Source of the DNA: Christensenella minuta
GTDB lineage: Bacteria > Bacillota > Clostridia > Christensenellales > Christensenellaceae
Length of the DNA: 64,000 nt
Assembly (NCBI RefSeq): GCF_003628755.1
Contig: NZ_CP029256.1
Coordinates: 1,817,585-1,881,584 of the forward strand
Direction: 5' to 3'
Below are positions 34,164-41,934 of this stretch, in pieces. The first letter of the stretch is position 1; every line of letters begins with the position of its first letter. Both the position numbers and the translations under genes were made by a program. The notes beneath the pieces were generated by a model, which was not told where the DNA came from, ran no database searches, and was given only the letters and a program-made list of their open reading frames with translations.

Positions 34164-34201
34164 TAATCTCCGTTTAAAATCACGGAAATTTGTTGAACGG
34201 C

Positions 34202-34229
34202 AGGCAGGGACGCGTCCCTGGCCTTTTTC
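34202..34229 (+). terminator. Orphan plus-strand terminator
   Basis: AGGC-AGGGAC stem with one bulge (34202-34224) then T5. No plus-strand gene lies upstream: metK, recD2 and comFC run the other way. Confidence 0.6.
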
Positions 34230-34249
34230 AAAAATATTTGCGGAAAAAT

Positions 34250-34271
34250 AAAAAAGGCGGCTTCCGCCGCC
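34250..34271 (-). terminator. Terminator of the Sm_multidrug_ex gene
   Basis: GGCGGC-TTCC-GCCGCC with T6 on the minus strand. Confidence 0.85.
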
Positions 34272-34286
34272 CCTGAAAAGACAATT

Positions 34287-34766
34287 TTACGCCGCCCACG
34301 GAACCATGCCCGGGAAAAAGATGCTTGAAAGCATCAGCATGATAAACCCGGCCACGCAGTTACCAAGGATAACGAGCGGGATGGCCTTCGCGGGTTTCAG
34401 GCCGAGGACGCTCGCAATGAGGGACCCGGTCCATACGCCCGTACCGGGCAGCGGGATAGCAACGAAAATAAACACGCCGAGATATCCGTATTTCTCAATC
34501 TTCCCCTTGTGCTTATCCACCTTGCCCATCAGCCAGTTCGCGAAGCGGTTGAACAGCTTTACCTTGCTTCCCTGCATCCAGCGGATGATTTTCTCGATAA
34601 AAAATACGATGAACGGCGCGGGAAGGCACGAGCCTAAAAGCGCGATAAAATAAGTCGCCCAGAACGGTACGCCAAGCCCGAGGCCAAGCGGGATCGCCCC
34701 TTTGAGCTCGATGATCGGCAGGATAGACGTTCCAAAGACGGTCCAAAGGCTGCTTGCAGGAACCAT
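34287..34766 (-). CDS. Small multidrug-export-family membrane protein (COG2426-like)
   Basis: 159 residues with about four to five membrane segments. Family hallmarks are ILPIIELKGAIPLGLGLGVPF near the N-terminus and FVAIPLPGTGVWTGSLIASVLG, which resemble the re-entrant motifs of DedA-like proteins. Despite the family name, transport has not been generally shown. The start at 34766 has GAGGGG about 12 nt upstream. It is monocistronic, divergent from the TtcA-like gene. Confidence 0.88.
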   Translation of the reverse strand: MVPASSLWTVFGTSILPIIELKGAIPLGLGLGVPFWATYFIALLGSCLPAPFIVFFIEKIIRWMQGSKVKLFNRFANWLMGKVDKHKGKIEKYGYLGVFIFVAIPLPGTGVWTGSLIASVLGLKPAKAIPLVILGNCVAGFIMLMLSSIFFPGMVPWAA

Positions 34767-34818
34767 GAATTAAATTACCCCTCTTCTACAAAATCAACAC
34801 CAATGATACTATATCTGT

Positions 34819-34827
34819 GGTATAATT
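34819..34827 (+). promoter_or_regulatory. Extended -10 promoter of the TtcA-like gene
   Basis: TGG plus TATAAT, 47 bp before the start codon. Confidence 0.6.
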
Positions 34828-34873
34828 TCAATGAAATAAGGATTATGTTTAGAAACTATTAAGGATTTTGCCA

Positions 34874-35599
34874 ATGAGAAAAATTTTAGGCGCGCTGCGC
34901 AGAGCGGATGAACGCTTTTCCATGATCGGCCCGGGAGACAAAATCGCCGTTGGGCTGTCCGGCGGAAAGGATTCGATGCTGCTTTTATATGCGCTTCACC
35001 TGTATCAAAAATATGCGAAGAAGGCTTATGATTTGCTGGCCGTCACCGTCGACCTCGGCTTCGGCAACTATGCCACCGGCGTCATGCAGGAATATGCGGA
35101 CGGTTTGGGCGTACCGCTCCATATCCTTAAAACGAATATTTCAGAGATCGTCTTCGATATCCGCAAAGAAAAAAATCCCTGCTCCCTGTGCGCCAAAATG
35201 CGCAAAGGAGCCTTCTACGAAAAAGCAAAAGAGCTTGCGTGCACCAAGGCGGCGTTTGCGCACCACGGCGACGATGTGATCCAGACGCTGCTCATGAGCC
35301 TGATGTACGAAGGCCGTATGAATACCTTCTCGCCTAAATCCTATCTCTCGCGGCGGGAGATCACTTTGGTTCGTCCGTTCGTATTCCTGCGCGAGCGTGA
35401 TATCGTCTCCGCCGTGGGACGGCTTCATATTCCCATTGCAAAAAATCCGTGCCCAATCGATTTTTCTACCAAGCGCGAGCAGGCCAAGGAAATCGTGGCC
35501 TACCTCAATTCCCTGTATCCCGGCGCGGCGGATAATATGCTCGGGGCGGTCAAAACGACGGAGACCTATAATCTATGGAATAAGAACTGGAATTTTTGA
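34874..35599 (+). CDS. ttcA: TtcA-like tRNA 2-thiolation ATPase (PP-loop)
   Basis: 241 residues. The PP-loop VGLSGGKDSMLLLYAL adenylates a tRNA base; NPCSLCAKMRKG carries the CxxC typical of TtcA/Ncs6 enzymes, and a further Cys lies in KNPCPID. FAHHGDDVIQTLLMSL is the second family block. The N-terminal region is short compared with proteobacterial TtcA, as usual in Clostridia. ATG 34874 has AAGG 9 nt upstream. The exact modified nucleotide in this group is not certain. Confidence 0.88.
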   Translation: MRKILGALRRADERFSMIGPGDKIAVGLSGGKDSMLLLYALHLYQKYAKKAYDLLAVTVDLGFGNYATGVMQEYADGLGVPLHILKTNISEIVFDIRKEKNPCSLCAKMRKGAFYEKAKELACTKAAFAHHGDDVIQTLLMSLMYEGRMNTFSPKSYLSRREITLVRPFVFLRERDIVSAVGRLHIPIAKNPCPIDFSTKREQAKEIVAYLNSLYPGAADNMLGAVKTTETYNLWNKNWNF

Positions 35600-35618
35600 A
35601 ATTAATTCCCCACAGCAA

Positions 35619-35649
35619 AAAAGAGCCGCAAAGATAATGCGGCTCTTTT
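35619..35649. terminator. Bidirectional terminator
   Basis: 12-bp stem AAAAGAGCCGCA / TGCGGCTCTTTT between the convergent TtcA-like and LCP genes. Confidence 0.9.
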
Positions 35650-35657
35650 GCCGTCTT

Positions 35658-36743
35658 TTACCGGGCAATATAATAGAGGTCGAGCATTTTTCCCAGGAGC
35701 TCGTCTTCATCCATCACAAAATAGTCGAGCTTGGGCGGTGTGCTTACGATCGGATCGGGGAATTTCTGCCAACTGTCGTCTCTTTCCTCGAACGTATCCA
35801 TTTTGATCTCGTCGATAGAGCCTATTTTATCAAGGACTCCCGCCATCGCAACGATCTGGTCGAGGTTCAGGTTTGTCTGGATCACATTGTTCGCAAGCTG
35901 CGGAAAAAGCTTAGTGGCCGCCTGCACTGCGCCCATATTTTTGATCTTCTTGGCAAGCGCCATCATGAAATCCTGCTCATGGCGCTGGCGGTCCATCTCG
36001 CCGTCGTCCATCTGTTTGCGGTTCTGCAGGTACAGGCGTACGTCATTGCCTTCGAGGTTGATCGTCTCTCCCTTGCTGCCAATATCCGGATAATCCTGGT
36101 CGAGCGTCACCTCTACCCCGCCGAGCGCGGCCGCAAGGTCGGACAGGTGCTCAAGGTCGATAGACACGTAATAATCCACCGGGATATCAAGCTGCCCGCC
36201 GCATTCGATAAGGTCCTTCACGGCAAGCATGGAGTTATCCGCGCCGTGCTTGGCCGTATCGTTCCCGCCTGCAAGCACGTAGGCATGGTTGATCTTTGTA
36301 ATGCAGGTTTCGTCTTCGATCTCGCCCGTCTTTTTATCCGCATAGTGTACCTTGGTGCGCGTATCGCGCGGGATCGACGTAAACGTGATCTGGTTGTTCT
36401 GCACATCGAGCGTGCACAGCATCAGCATATCGGTGCGCGCGCCCGTCGCGTCTTTCACCTCCGTGCCGTCCCAGTCGACGCCCAGCATCAGGATGCTGAT
36501 GGTATTCGCGTTTTTCTGGTAGGTTTTGCCGTCTATTTGGATCGTTTCGGCCGGCGTATCCCCGGCCAGCGCCACGCCTTCCTCCGGCGCGGCTTCATCC
36601 GGCCCCGCCGAAACGAACGCCGACATCGGGTTTTCCTTCAGGCCGGAATAAGTGCCGATCAATGCGTAGCCCACTCCGCTCGCGCAAATAATTAGCACGA
36701 TCAGCACCGCAAGCAGCGCTTTGATCTTTTTATGATGATTCAA
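35658..36743 (-). CDS. LytR-CpsA-Psr (LCP) family protein 1
   Basis: 361 residues with one N-terminal membrane helix (about 8-28) and an extracytoplasmic LCP domain (about 80-345). LCP enzymes attach teichoic acids or capsular glycans to peptidoglycan. Conserved blocks ISILMLGVD, TSIPRDTRTKV (arginines contacting the pyrophosphate), INHAYVLGG-like INHAYVLAGG and NRKQMDDGEMDRQRHEQ are present. The TTG start has GGAGGGG 8 nt upstream. It is paralogous to the next upstream gene but separated from it by a terminator. Confidence 0.95.
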   Translation of the reverse strand: MNHHKKIKALLAVLIVLIICASGVGYALIGTYSGLKENPMSAFVSAGPDEAAPEEGVALAGDTPAETIQIDGKTYQKNANTISILMLGVDWDGTEVKDATGARTDMLMLCTLDVQNNQITFTSIPRDTRTKVHYADKKTGEIEDETCITKINHAYVLAGGNDTAKHGADNSMLAVKDLIECGGQLDIPVDYYVSIDLEHLSDLAAALGGVEVTLDQDYPDIGSKGETINLEGNDVRLYLQNRKQMDDGEMDRQRHEQDFMMALAKKIKNMGAVQAATKLFPQLANNVIQTNLNLDQIVAMAGVLDKIGSIDEIKMDTFEERDDSWQKFPDPIVSTPPKLDYFVMDEDELLGKMLDLYYIAR

Positions 36744-36870
36744 GGTCTTTCCCCTCCAAAATGGTTTTCATTTCATTTGTAACTCAGCCTTATCTATCAT
36801 AATCCATTTTTTCATGAAATGAAATTTTTTTTTTCTTTTTCACAAAAAATTCACAAATTTCAACCCATTA

Positions 36871-36904
36871 AAAAAGGACCGCATAACGATTCTATGCGGT
36901 CCTT
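36871..36904 (-). terminator. Terminator of LCP gene 2
   Basis: 12-bp stem (36874-36885 with 36893-36904) and T6 on the minus strand. Confidence 0.9.
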
Positions 36905-36938
36905 GTATCCTTTTTGTATCGCAATTTTTTCCCGAAGG

Positions 36939-38024
36939 TCAAGCGGGCGTGTAATACATGCCGAGCATTTTATCCATTAGCTCCTGCTCGTCCATCATGT
37001 AGAAATTCAGGTCCTGCCCCATATATTCGTCATACGCGTTTTCATATCCGCCCTGCTCCATAACGGAATGCTCGATATCATCAAGCGACACCTTGTCGAG
37101 CACGCCCGCCATGGCGACTACCTGATCGAGGGAAAGGTTCATATGCACCACATCCTGAAGCTGGGTAAACAGCTTGGAGGCGGACTGCACCGCGCCCATT
37201 TCCTTGATCTTTTTGGCGATTGCCATCATGAAGTTCTGTTCGTGGCGCTGACGGTCCATCTCACCGTCATCCATCTGCTTCCGGTTCTGCAAATACAGGC
37301 GCACATCGTTGCCCCGCAGGTTCACCACGTCTCCTTCGCTGCCAATATCCGGGTAATCCTGGTCGAGCGTCACCTCTACGCCGCCCAGCGCGTCGGCAAG
37401 GTCCGAAAGGTGCTCGAGGTCGATCGATATATAGTATTGGACGGGAATGCTCAGCTGCCCGTTACACTCGATCAGGTCCTCCGTCGCGCGCATTGCGTTT
37501 TCGGCGCCGTACCCCTTCGTCATGCCGCCGATATTGTAAGCGTGGTTCAGCTTGGTGATCCAGTTTTTATCAAGAATCTTTCCCGTATCTTCGTCTACGT
37601 CGTGCACCGTAGTGCGCGTATCGCGCGGCAGGGAAGTCAGCGTGATACTCTCCTGTCCCTCTTCCAGGTTGACAGTGCACAGCAGCATCATATCGCTGCG
37701 TTCGCCCTGCGCCGTTTTGGCCGCGCTGCCGTCCGAATCAATACCCAGCATCAGAACAGTGATGATATTGGGATTGACGATATATTCCTTCCCGTCGATG
37801 GTTACAGTTTTTACATCCGCGTTTTTATCAAAATTGATGGCGTCCGTTTCCGCCGCCTGCGGCGCCGTCGTATGAAACGCCGCGAGCGGATTGGCCCGCA
37901 GATTTTGGTAGGTTCCGTAAAGGGAAGCAAAGATAAATACGGCAGCGGCGATGAGTGCGATCAACACAACCAGCAGCCCTTTGATTTTTTTGTGATGGTT
38001 GACCCTTTTTGTCTGTTGGTTCAA
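36939..38024 (-). CDS. LytR-CpsA-Psr (LCP) family protein 2
   Basis: 361 residues, the same length as its tandem paralogue and about half identical, with long shared runs in the catalytic region (GGVEVTLDQDYPDIGS, NDVRLYLQNRKQMDDGEMD). A membrane helix at about 17-37 and blocks ITVLMLGID, TSLPRDTRTTV and LNHAYNIGG place it in the LCP glycan ligases. The TTG start follows GGAGG. The two differ mostly in the stalk (about 40-70) and the C-terminus, which may alter acceptor choice. Confidence 0.95.
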   Translation of the reverse strand: MNQQTKRVNHHKKIKGLLVVLIALIAAAVFIFASLYGTYQNLRANPLAAFHTTAPQAAETDAINFDKNADVKTVTIDGKEYIVNPNIITVLMLGIDSDGSAAKTAQGERSDMMLLCTVNLEEGQESITLTSLPRDTRTTVHDVDEDTGKILDKNWITKLNHAYNIGGMTKGYGAENAMRATEDLIECNGQLSIPVQYYISIDLEHLSDLADALGGVEVTLDQDYPDIGSEGDVVNLRGNDVRLYLQNRKQMDDGEMDRQRHEQNFMMAIAKKIKEMGAVQSASKLFTQLQDVVHMNLSLDQVVAMAGVLDKVSLDDIEHSVMEQGGYENAYDEYMGQDLNFYMMDEQELMDKMLGMYYTPA

Positions 38025-38230
38025 AACCCTGTTTCCTCCGGTTCTTTTTTACAGCGTGAAGCAAATGGCAGGCGGCACCGTCCCCGTGTGGCCGCGCTTG
38101 CAGCCTGCAGGACGCCTCTCCAAATGCACGCTGTACGGCACTTTCTATGTTAATCCATTTTACTTCGCCTGGCGCGGCTTTTTTCCAATATTTACAAAAA
38201 ATTAAAAAAAGGCCGCCGCCGATACAAGAA

Positions 38231-38257
38231 GAGTTGCCCTCCAAAGGAGGACAACTC
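38231..38257 (-). terminator. Hairpin after the mreB-like gene
   Basis: 12-bp stem with one mismatch and AAA loop just before the mreB stop; the T-run on the minus strand is weak. Confidence 0.5.
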
Positions 38258-38272
38258 CTGTTTTCGTTTGGT

Positions 38273-39322
38273 TCAGTATCCCTGGTTGTAGTAATCGCCG
38301 CGGCGGTAATCGTACACCGCTCCCGCGCTGTATACGTCGATGCTCTCAAGCGCTTTTCCAGTACCTATAGCGACGCACGAAACGGCATCCTCCGCAACAT
38401 AGCACGGAATCTTCGTGCGCTCCGTGAGAAGCCTGTCAAGCCCGTACAGCAGGGACCCGCCGCCCGTCATGCAGATACCGTTCTCCGCGATGTCTGCCGT
38501 CAGTTCCGGCGGCGTGCGTTCAAGCACGCTGTGCATCGTTTCCATGATACGGTTTAAAGGCTCCTGCATGGCCTCGATCGTCTCATTTGAGCTGATTGTG
38601 ATGGTCTTGGGCAGGCCGGAAATCAGGTTGCGGCCCGTCACTTCCATATAAGCCTCTTCTTTTCTCGGGAACGCGCTGCCGATATTGATCTTAATCTCCT
38701 CCGCCGTGCGTTCACCAATCAACATATTGTATTTCTTCTTGATATATCTCGAGATATACTCGTCAAAGGTATCGCCCGCGATTTTGATGGAGTCGCTGAT
38801 AACGGCCCCGCCGAGCGAAATAACAGCCATATCCGCCGTGCCGCCGCCGATGTCAAGCACCATATTGCCCTGCGGCGCGCCGATATCGATCCCCGCGCCG
38901 ATTGCCGCCGCGATCGGTTCCTCGATCAGGCAGGTATGGCGCGCGCCCGCTTCCTCAGTCGCCTCAATGACAGACCGTTTTTCCACCTCGGTCACGCCCG
39001 AGGGCACGCACACGACGACGCGCGGCTTGAAGAACAGCCGCTTGCCAATCACCTTGCGCAGGAAATAGCGAAGCATCCTCTCCGTATCGTGAAAGTTTGA
39101 AATGACCCCTTCGCGCAGCGGACGAACCGCCACGATATTGCCCGGCGTACGCCCAAGCATGATCCGCGCTTCCTCGCCAATCGCAAGCATCCTGCCCGAA
39201 AGCCGGTCTACCGCGACCACGGAAGGTTCGCGCAGCACGATTCCCTTGCCCCTGACGTAAACAAGGACCGTCGCCGTGCCAAGGTCGATTCCTATATCGT
39301 TATAATTACCGAATAAACCCAT
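38273..39322 (-). CDS. mreB: MreB/Mbl-family rod-shape actin homologue
   Basis: 349 residues, actin fold. The phosphate-1 loop DIGIDLGTATVLVYVRGKG, VPSGVTEVEKRSV, EEPIAAAIGAG and phosphate-2 LDIGGGTADMAVISLGG are clear. MreB filaments under the membrane guide peptidoglycan synthesis along the cell side wall. No mreC/mreD follow, so it may be an Mbl- or MreBH-type paralogue. The promoter at 39409-39437 carries a palindrome over its -10 box. Confidence 0.95.
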   Translation of the reverse strand: MGLFGNYNDIGIDLGTATVLVYVRGKGIVLREPSVVAVDRLSGRMLAIGEEARIMLGRTPGNIVAVRPLREGVISNFHDTERMLRYFLRKVIGKRLFFKPRVVVCVPSGVTEVEKRSVIEATEEAGARHTCLIEEPIAAAIGAGIDIGAPQGNMVLDIGGGTADMAVISLGGAVISDSIKIAGDTFDEYISRYIKKKYNMLIGERTAEEIKINIGSAFPRKEEAYMEVTGRNLISGLPKTITISSNETIEAMQEPLNRIMETMHSVLERTPPELTADIAENGICMTGGGSLLYGLDRLLTERTKIPCYVAEDAVSCVAIGTGKALESIDVYSAGAVYDYRRGDYYNQGY

Positions 39323-39400
39323 TCATCGAAGCCTCTCTTCTCGATTACTGGCCCTGACAGGATTTTCAAACGCATACGAAAAAAACATCATGGGCCTACA

Positions 39401-39437
39401 TATCATATATGATAATACATTGGCGCTTTTTTTTCAA
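39401..39437 (-). promoter_or_regulatory. mreB promoter with palindrome over the -10 box
   Basis: TTGAAA (39437-39432), 17-bp spacer, TATCAT (39414-39409). TATCATATATGATA (39401-39414) is a perfect 14-bp palindrome covering the -10 element. The rest of 39323-39676 shows no gene. Confidence 0.75.
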
Positions 39438-39676
39438 CTGTTTTGTTACGAAAACGTCATATTTCCGGGCTTTATGGCCTGTCTTTTGTACTGTTTGGCG
39501 AGCAAGGCACACCTCTCTTGACCAAAACCCGTATTATTGTCAGGCAGATTTCTCCCGCGCCCGTTTTTCCCGCAAAAACCCTTTTGCCGCCGTCCGCTGC
39601 CCCTTGAACATCTCCCGTTTTACCGTTACAATAAAAGTATCTCGTCAAATATTAATAAGGAAAGAGTGGTAGGAAA

Positions 39677-41164
39677 ATGGATTATCAGAAACTGCAAAAC
39701 GGCAGCGATATACGCGGAGTTGCTTTGGGCGACAACGCAAACCTCACACAGCAGGCAGCGCGCGACCTTGCGGCGGCATTTGCCGAATGGCTTTCCGCAC
39801 GCGGGACTGTAAAGCCCAAAATCGCGATTGGTATGGATTCGCGCGTTACCGGCCCATCCCTGAAGCAGGCCTGTATCGGCGGATTTACTGCCGTGGGCGC
39901 AGACGTCGTTGACTGCGGCATGGCTTCCACTCCTGCAATGTTTATGACTACAGTGACCGAGGGCTTCCTGTGCGACGGCGCGGTGATGGTAACGGCAAGC
40001 CACCTTCCCATGAACCGCAACGGCCTTAAATTCTTCACCAGGGACGGCGGACTTGAAAAGGGCGATATCGCGGAGCTGATCCGCATCGCTGCGGATATCG
40101 ATTCTTCCGGCGCGGCAAAAGGCAGCGTCTTTGCGGCGGACTTTATGAGCGTATACGCCGGGATTTTGGTGGATAAAATCAGAAAAGCCACCGGCGAGGA
40201 GCGGCCGTTCGAGGGCTTTAAAATCATCGTGGACGCCGGCAACGGCGCAGGCGGCTTCTATGTAGATAAGGTGCTCGCCCCCCTCGGCGCGGATACCGAA
40301 GGCAGCCAGTTCCTCGACCCGGACGGGACCTTCCCCAACCACATCCCGAATCCGGAAAATAAAGAGGCGATGAAAAGCATCGTGGAAGCCGTGGTGAATA
40401 CGGGAGCCGATTTCGGCATCATCTTCGATACGGACGTCGACCGCGCGGGCGCGGTCGATAAGGGCGGCAGCGTGCTCAACAAAAACCGCCTGATCGCCGC
40501 GATTTCGGCAATCCTTTTAAAGGAATTCCCGGGCACCACTATTGTGACGGACTCCATTACGTCAAGCGGCCTTGCGGAATTCATCGCCAGCCGCGGCGGC
40601 GTACACCACCGCTTTAAACGCGGCTATAAGAATGTAATCAACGAGTCGATCCGGCTCAATGAAAGCGGGACCGATTCTCAGCTTGCCATCGAGACGTCGG
40701 GGCACGCGGCGCTCAAGGAAAATTATTTTCTCGACGACGGCGCATACCTGGTAACGCGCCTGCTGATCGAGATGGCGAAGCTGAAAAAGCAGGGCCATAC
40801 AATCTCCGATCTGATCGCGGATATGAAGGAACCGCTCGAGAGCGAGGAGTTCCGCCTGAATATCGGCGCCGATGATTTCAAGGCGTACGGCAACAGCATG
40901 ATCGCCGCGCTGGAGGCCTATGCAAAGCAGCAACCGGAATTCAATATTGCACCCGACAATCATGAGGGCATCCGCGTTTCCTTTGACAAGGAGAATGGAA
41001 ACGGCTGGTTCCTCGTCCGTCTTTCGCTGCACGACCCGCTGATCCCCGTCAACGTAGAAAGTGATGAAAAAGGCGGCGTGCGTATCATTACGGAAAAACT
41101 GTACGCGTTTCTAAAGGGATATGATAAGCTTGACCTCGCCCCGATTGAAAGCTATTTGAAGTAG
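39677..41164 (+). CDS. Phosphomannomutase/phosphoglucomutase family protein
   Basis: 495 residues of the alpha-D-phosphohexomutase superfamily, interconverting hexose 1- and 6-phosphates for cell-envelope sugar supply. The active-site serine lies in VTASHLPMNRNG (the usual TASHNP has Leu-Pro here), the magnesium loop is FDTDVDRAG, the sugar-specificity loop ETSGHAALKENY, and a phosphate-binding C-domain contains NHEGIRVSF. The SHLP variant and the Gly-His-Ala loop differ from housekeeping GlmM/PgcA, so specificity is open. GGTAGGAAA precedes the ATG. Confidence 0.93.
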   Translation: MDYQKLQNGSDIRGVALGDNANLTQQAARDLAAAFAEWLSARGTVKPKIAIGMDSRVTGPSLKQACIGGFTAVGADVVDCGMASTPAMFMTTVTEGFLCDGAVMVTASHLPMNRNGLKFFTRDGGLEKGDIAELIRIAADIDSSGAAKGSVFAADFMSVYAGILVDKIRKATGEERPFEGFKIIVDAGNGAGGFYVDKVLAPLGADTEGSQFLDPDGTFPNHIPNPENKEAMKSIVEAVVNTGADFGIIFDTDVDRAGAVDKGGSVLNKNRLIAAISAILLKEFPGTTIVTDSITSSGLAEFIASRGGVHHRFKRGYKNVINESIRLNESGTDSQLAIETSGHAALKENYFLDDGAYLVTRLLIEMAKLKKQGHTISDLIADMKEPLESEEFRLNIGADDFKAYGNSMIAALEAYAKQQPEFNIAPDNHEGIRVSFDKENGNGWFLVRLSLHDPLIPVNVESDEKGGVRIITEKLYAFLKGYDKLDLAPIESYLK

Positions 41165-41189
41165 CAAAATTGAAAATATACGAAACCGC

Positions 41190-41220
41190 AAAAAAGACGG
41201 CCTGCTATGCCGTCTTTTTT
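41190..41220. terminator. Bidirectional terminator
   Basis: 12-bp stem AAAAAAGACGGC / GCCGTCTTTTTT between convergent genes. Confidence 0.9.
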
Positions 41221-41325
41221 AAACGCCTGTGTTGGGAAAACGGGCTGTTCCAGACGACCAGATCCCGCCAGATGACCGCCGCCCTGCGAACGGCTCGTGA
41301 TCCTGCTGTCATCAGTATGAGCCTT

Positions 41326-41871
41326 TTACAGCATGATGGACTCCATATATGGTTTTCCGGCAAGGTCCTTCCAGGTGAAAACGCCGTTCTCATAGACCAT
41401 ATAGCTGTGTGCGCTTCCCTCCTTGGGGATAGAAACGGACCCGGGATTCATATACACGTAGGCCCCGTGGTCCGTGCATCTGGGAATATGCGTATGCCCG
41501 CAAAGCAGGATATCCCCCTGCTTTAGAGGCGGCAGGTTATCCTCGTTCCACACATGCCCGTGCGTTGCGTAAACCGCAAGTCCATCAAGAAAAAATACGC
41601 CGTAATCCGCCATTACAGGAAATTCGAGCACCATCTGGTCGACCTCCGCTTCACAGTTGCCGCGTACACATAAAAGGCTGTCTTTCCTACCGTTAAGCAT
41701 TGCAATCACCTCTTTGGGCGCATAGCCGTCAGGCAGGTCGTTGCGGGGGCCGTGGTATAAGAGGTCCCCGAGCAGGAGCATACGCCCTGCTCCTTCCCGC
41801 CTGCAGGCCTCCAAAAGCTGCGCGCAATAGTGTGCCGAGCCGTGGATGTCCGATGCGACCAGCAATTTCAT
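41326..41871 (-). CDS. YfcE-type metallophosphoesterase
   Basis: 181 residues with the calcineurin-like two-metal motifs in order: SDIHGS, LLGDLLYHGPRND, VRGNCEAEVD, ATHGH and GHTHIPR. YfcE/MJ0936 proteins hydrolyse phosphodiesters in vitro; the cellular substrate is unknown. GGGAGGG precedes the ATG. It lies downstream of the PT-rich membrane protein gene but behind a terminator hairpin. Confidence 0.93.
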   Translation of the reverse strand: MKLLVASDIHGSAHYCAQLLEACRREGAGRMLLLGDLLYHGPRNDLPDGYAPKEVIAMLNGRKDSLLCVRGNCEAEVDQMVLEFPVMADYGVFFLDGLAVYATHGHVWNEDNLPPLKQGDILLCGHTHIPRCTDHGAYVYMNPGSVSIPKEGSAHSYMVYENGVFTWKDLAGKPYMESIML

Positions 41872-41892
41872 TCGTTTCCCTCCCGATCAAAG

Positions 41893-41918
41893 AGTGCGGC
41901 GCATTCCTGCGCCGCACT
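41893..41918 (-). terminator. Terminator of the PT-rich membrane protein gene
   Basis: 10-bp stem AGTGCGGCGC / GCGCCGCACT; short T-rich tail on the minus strand. Confidence 0.65.
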
Positions 41919-41934
41919 TTGGATTCTTACCGTT

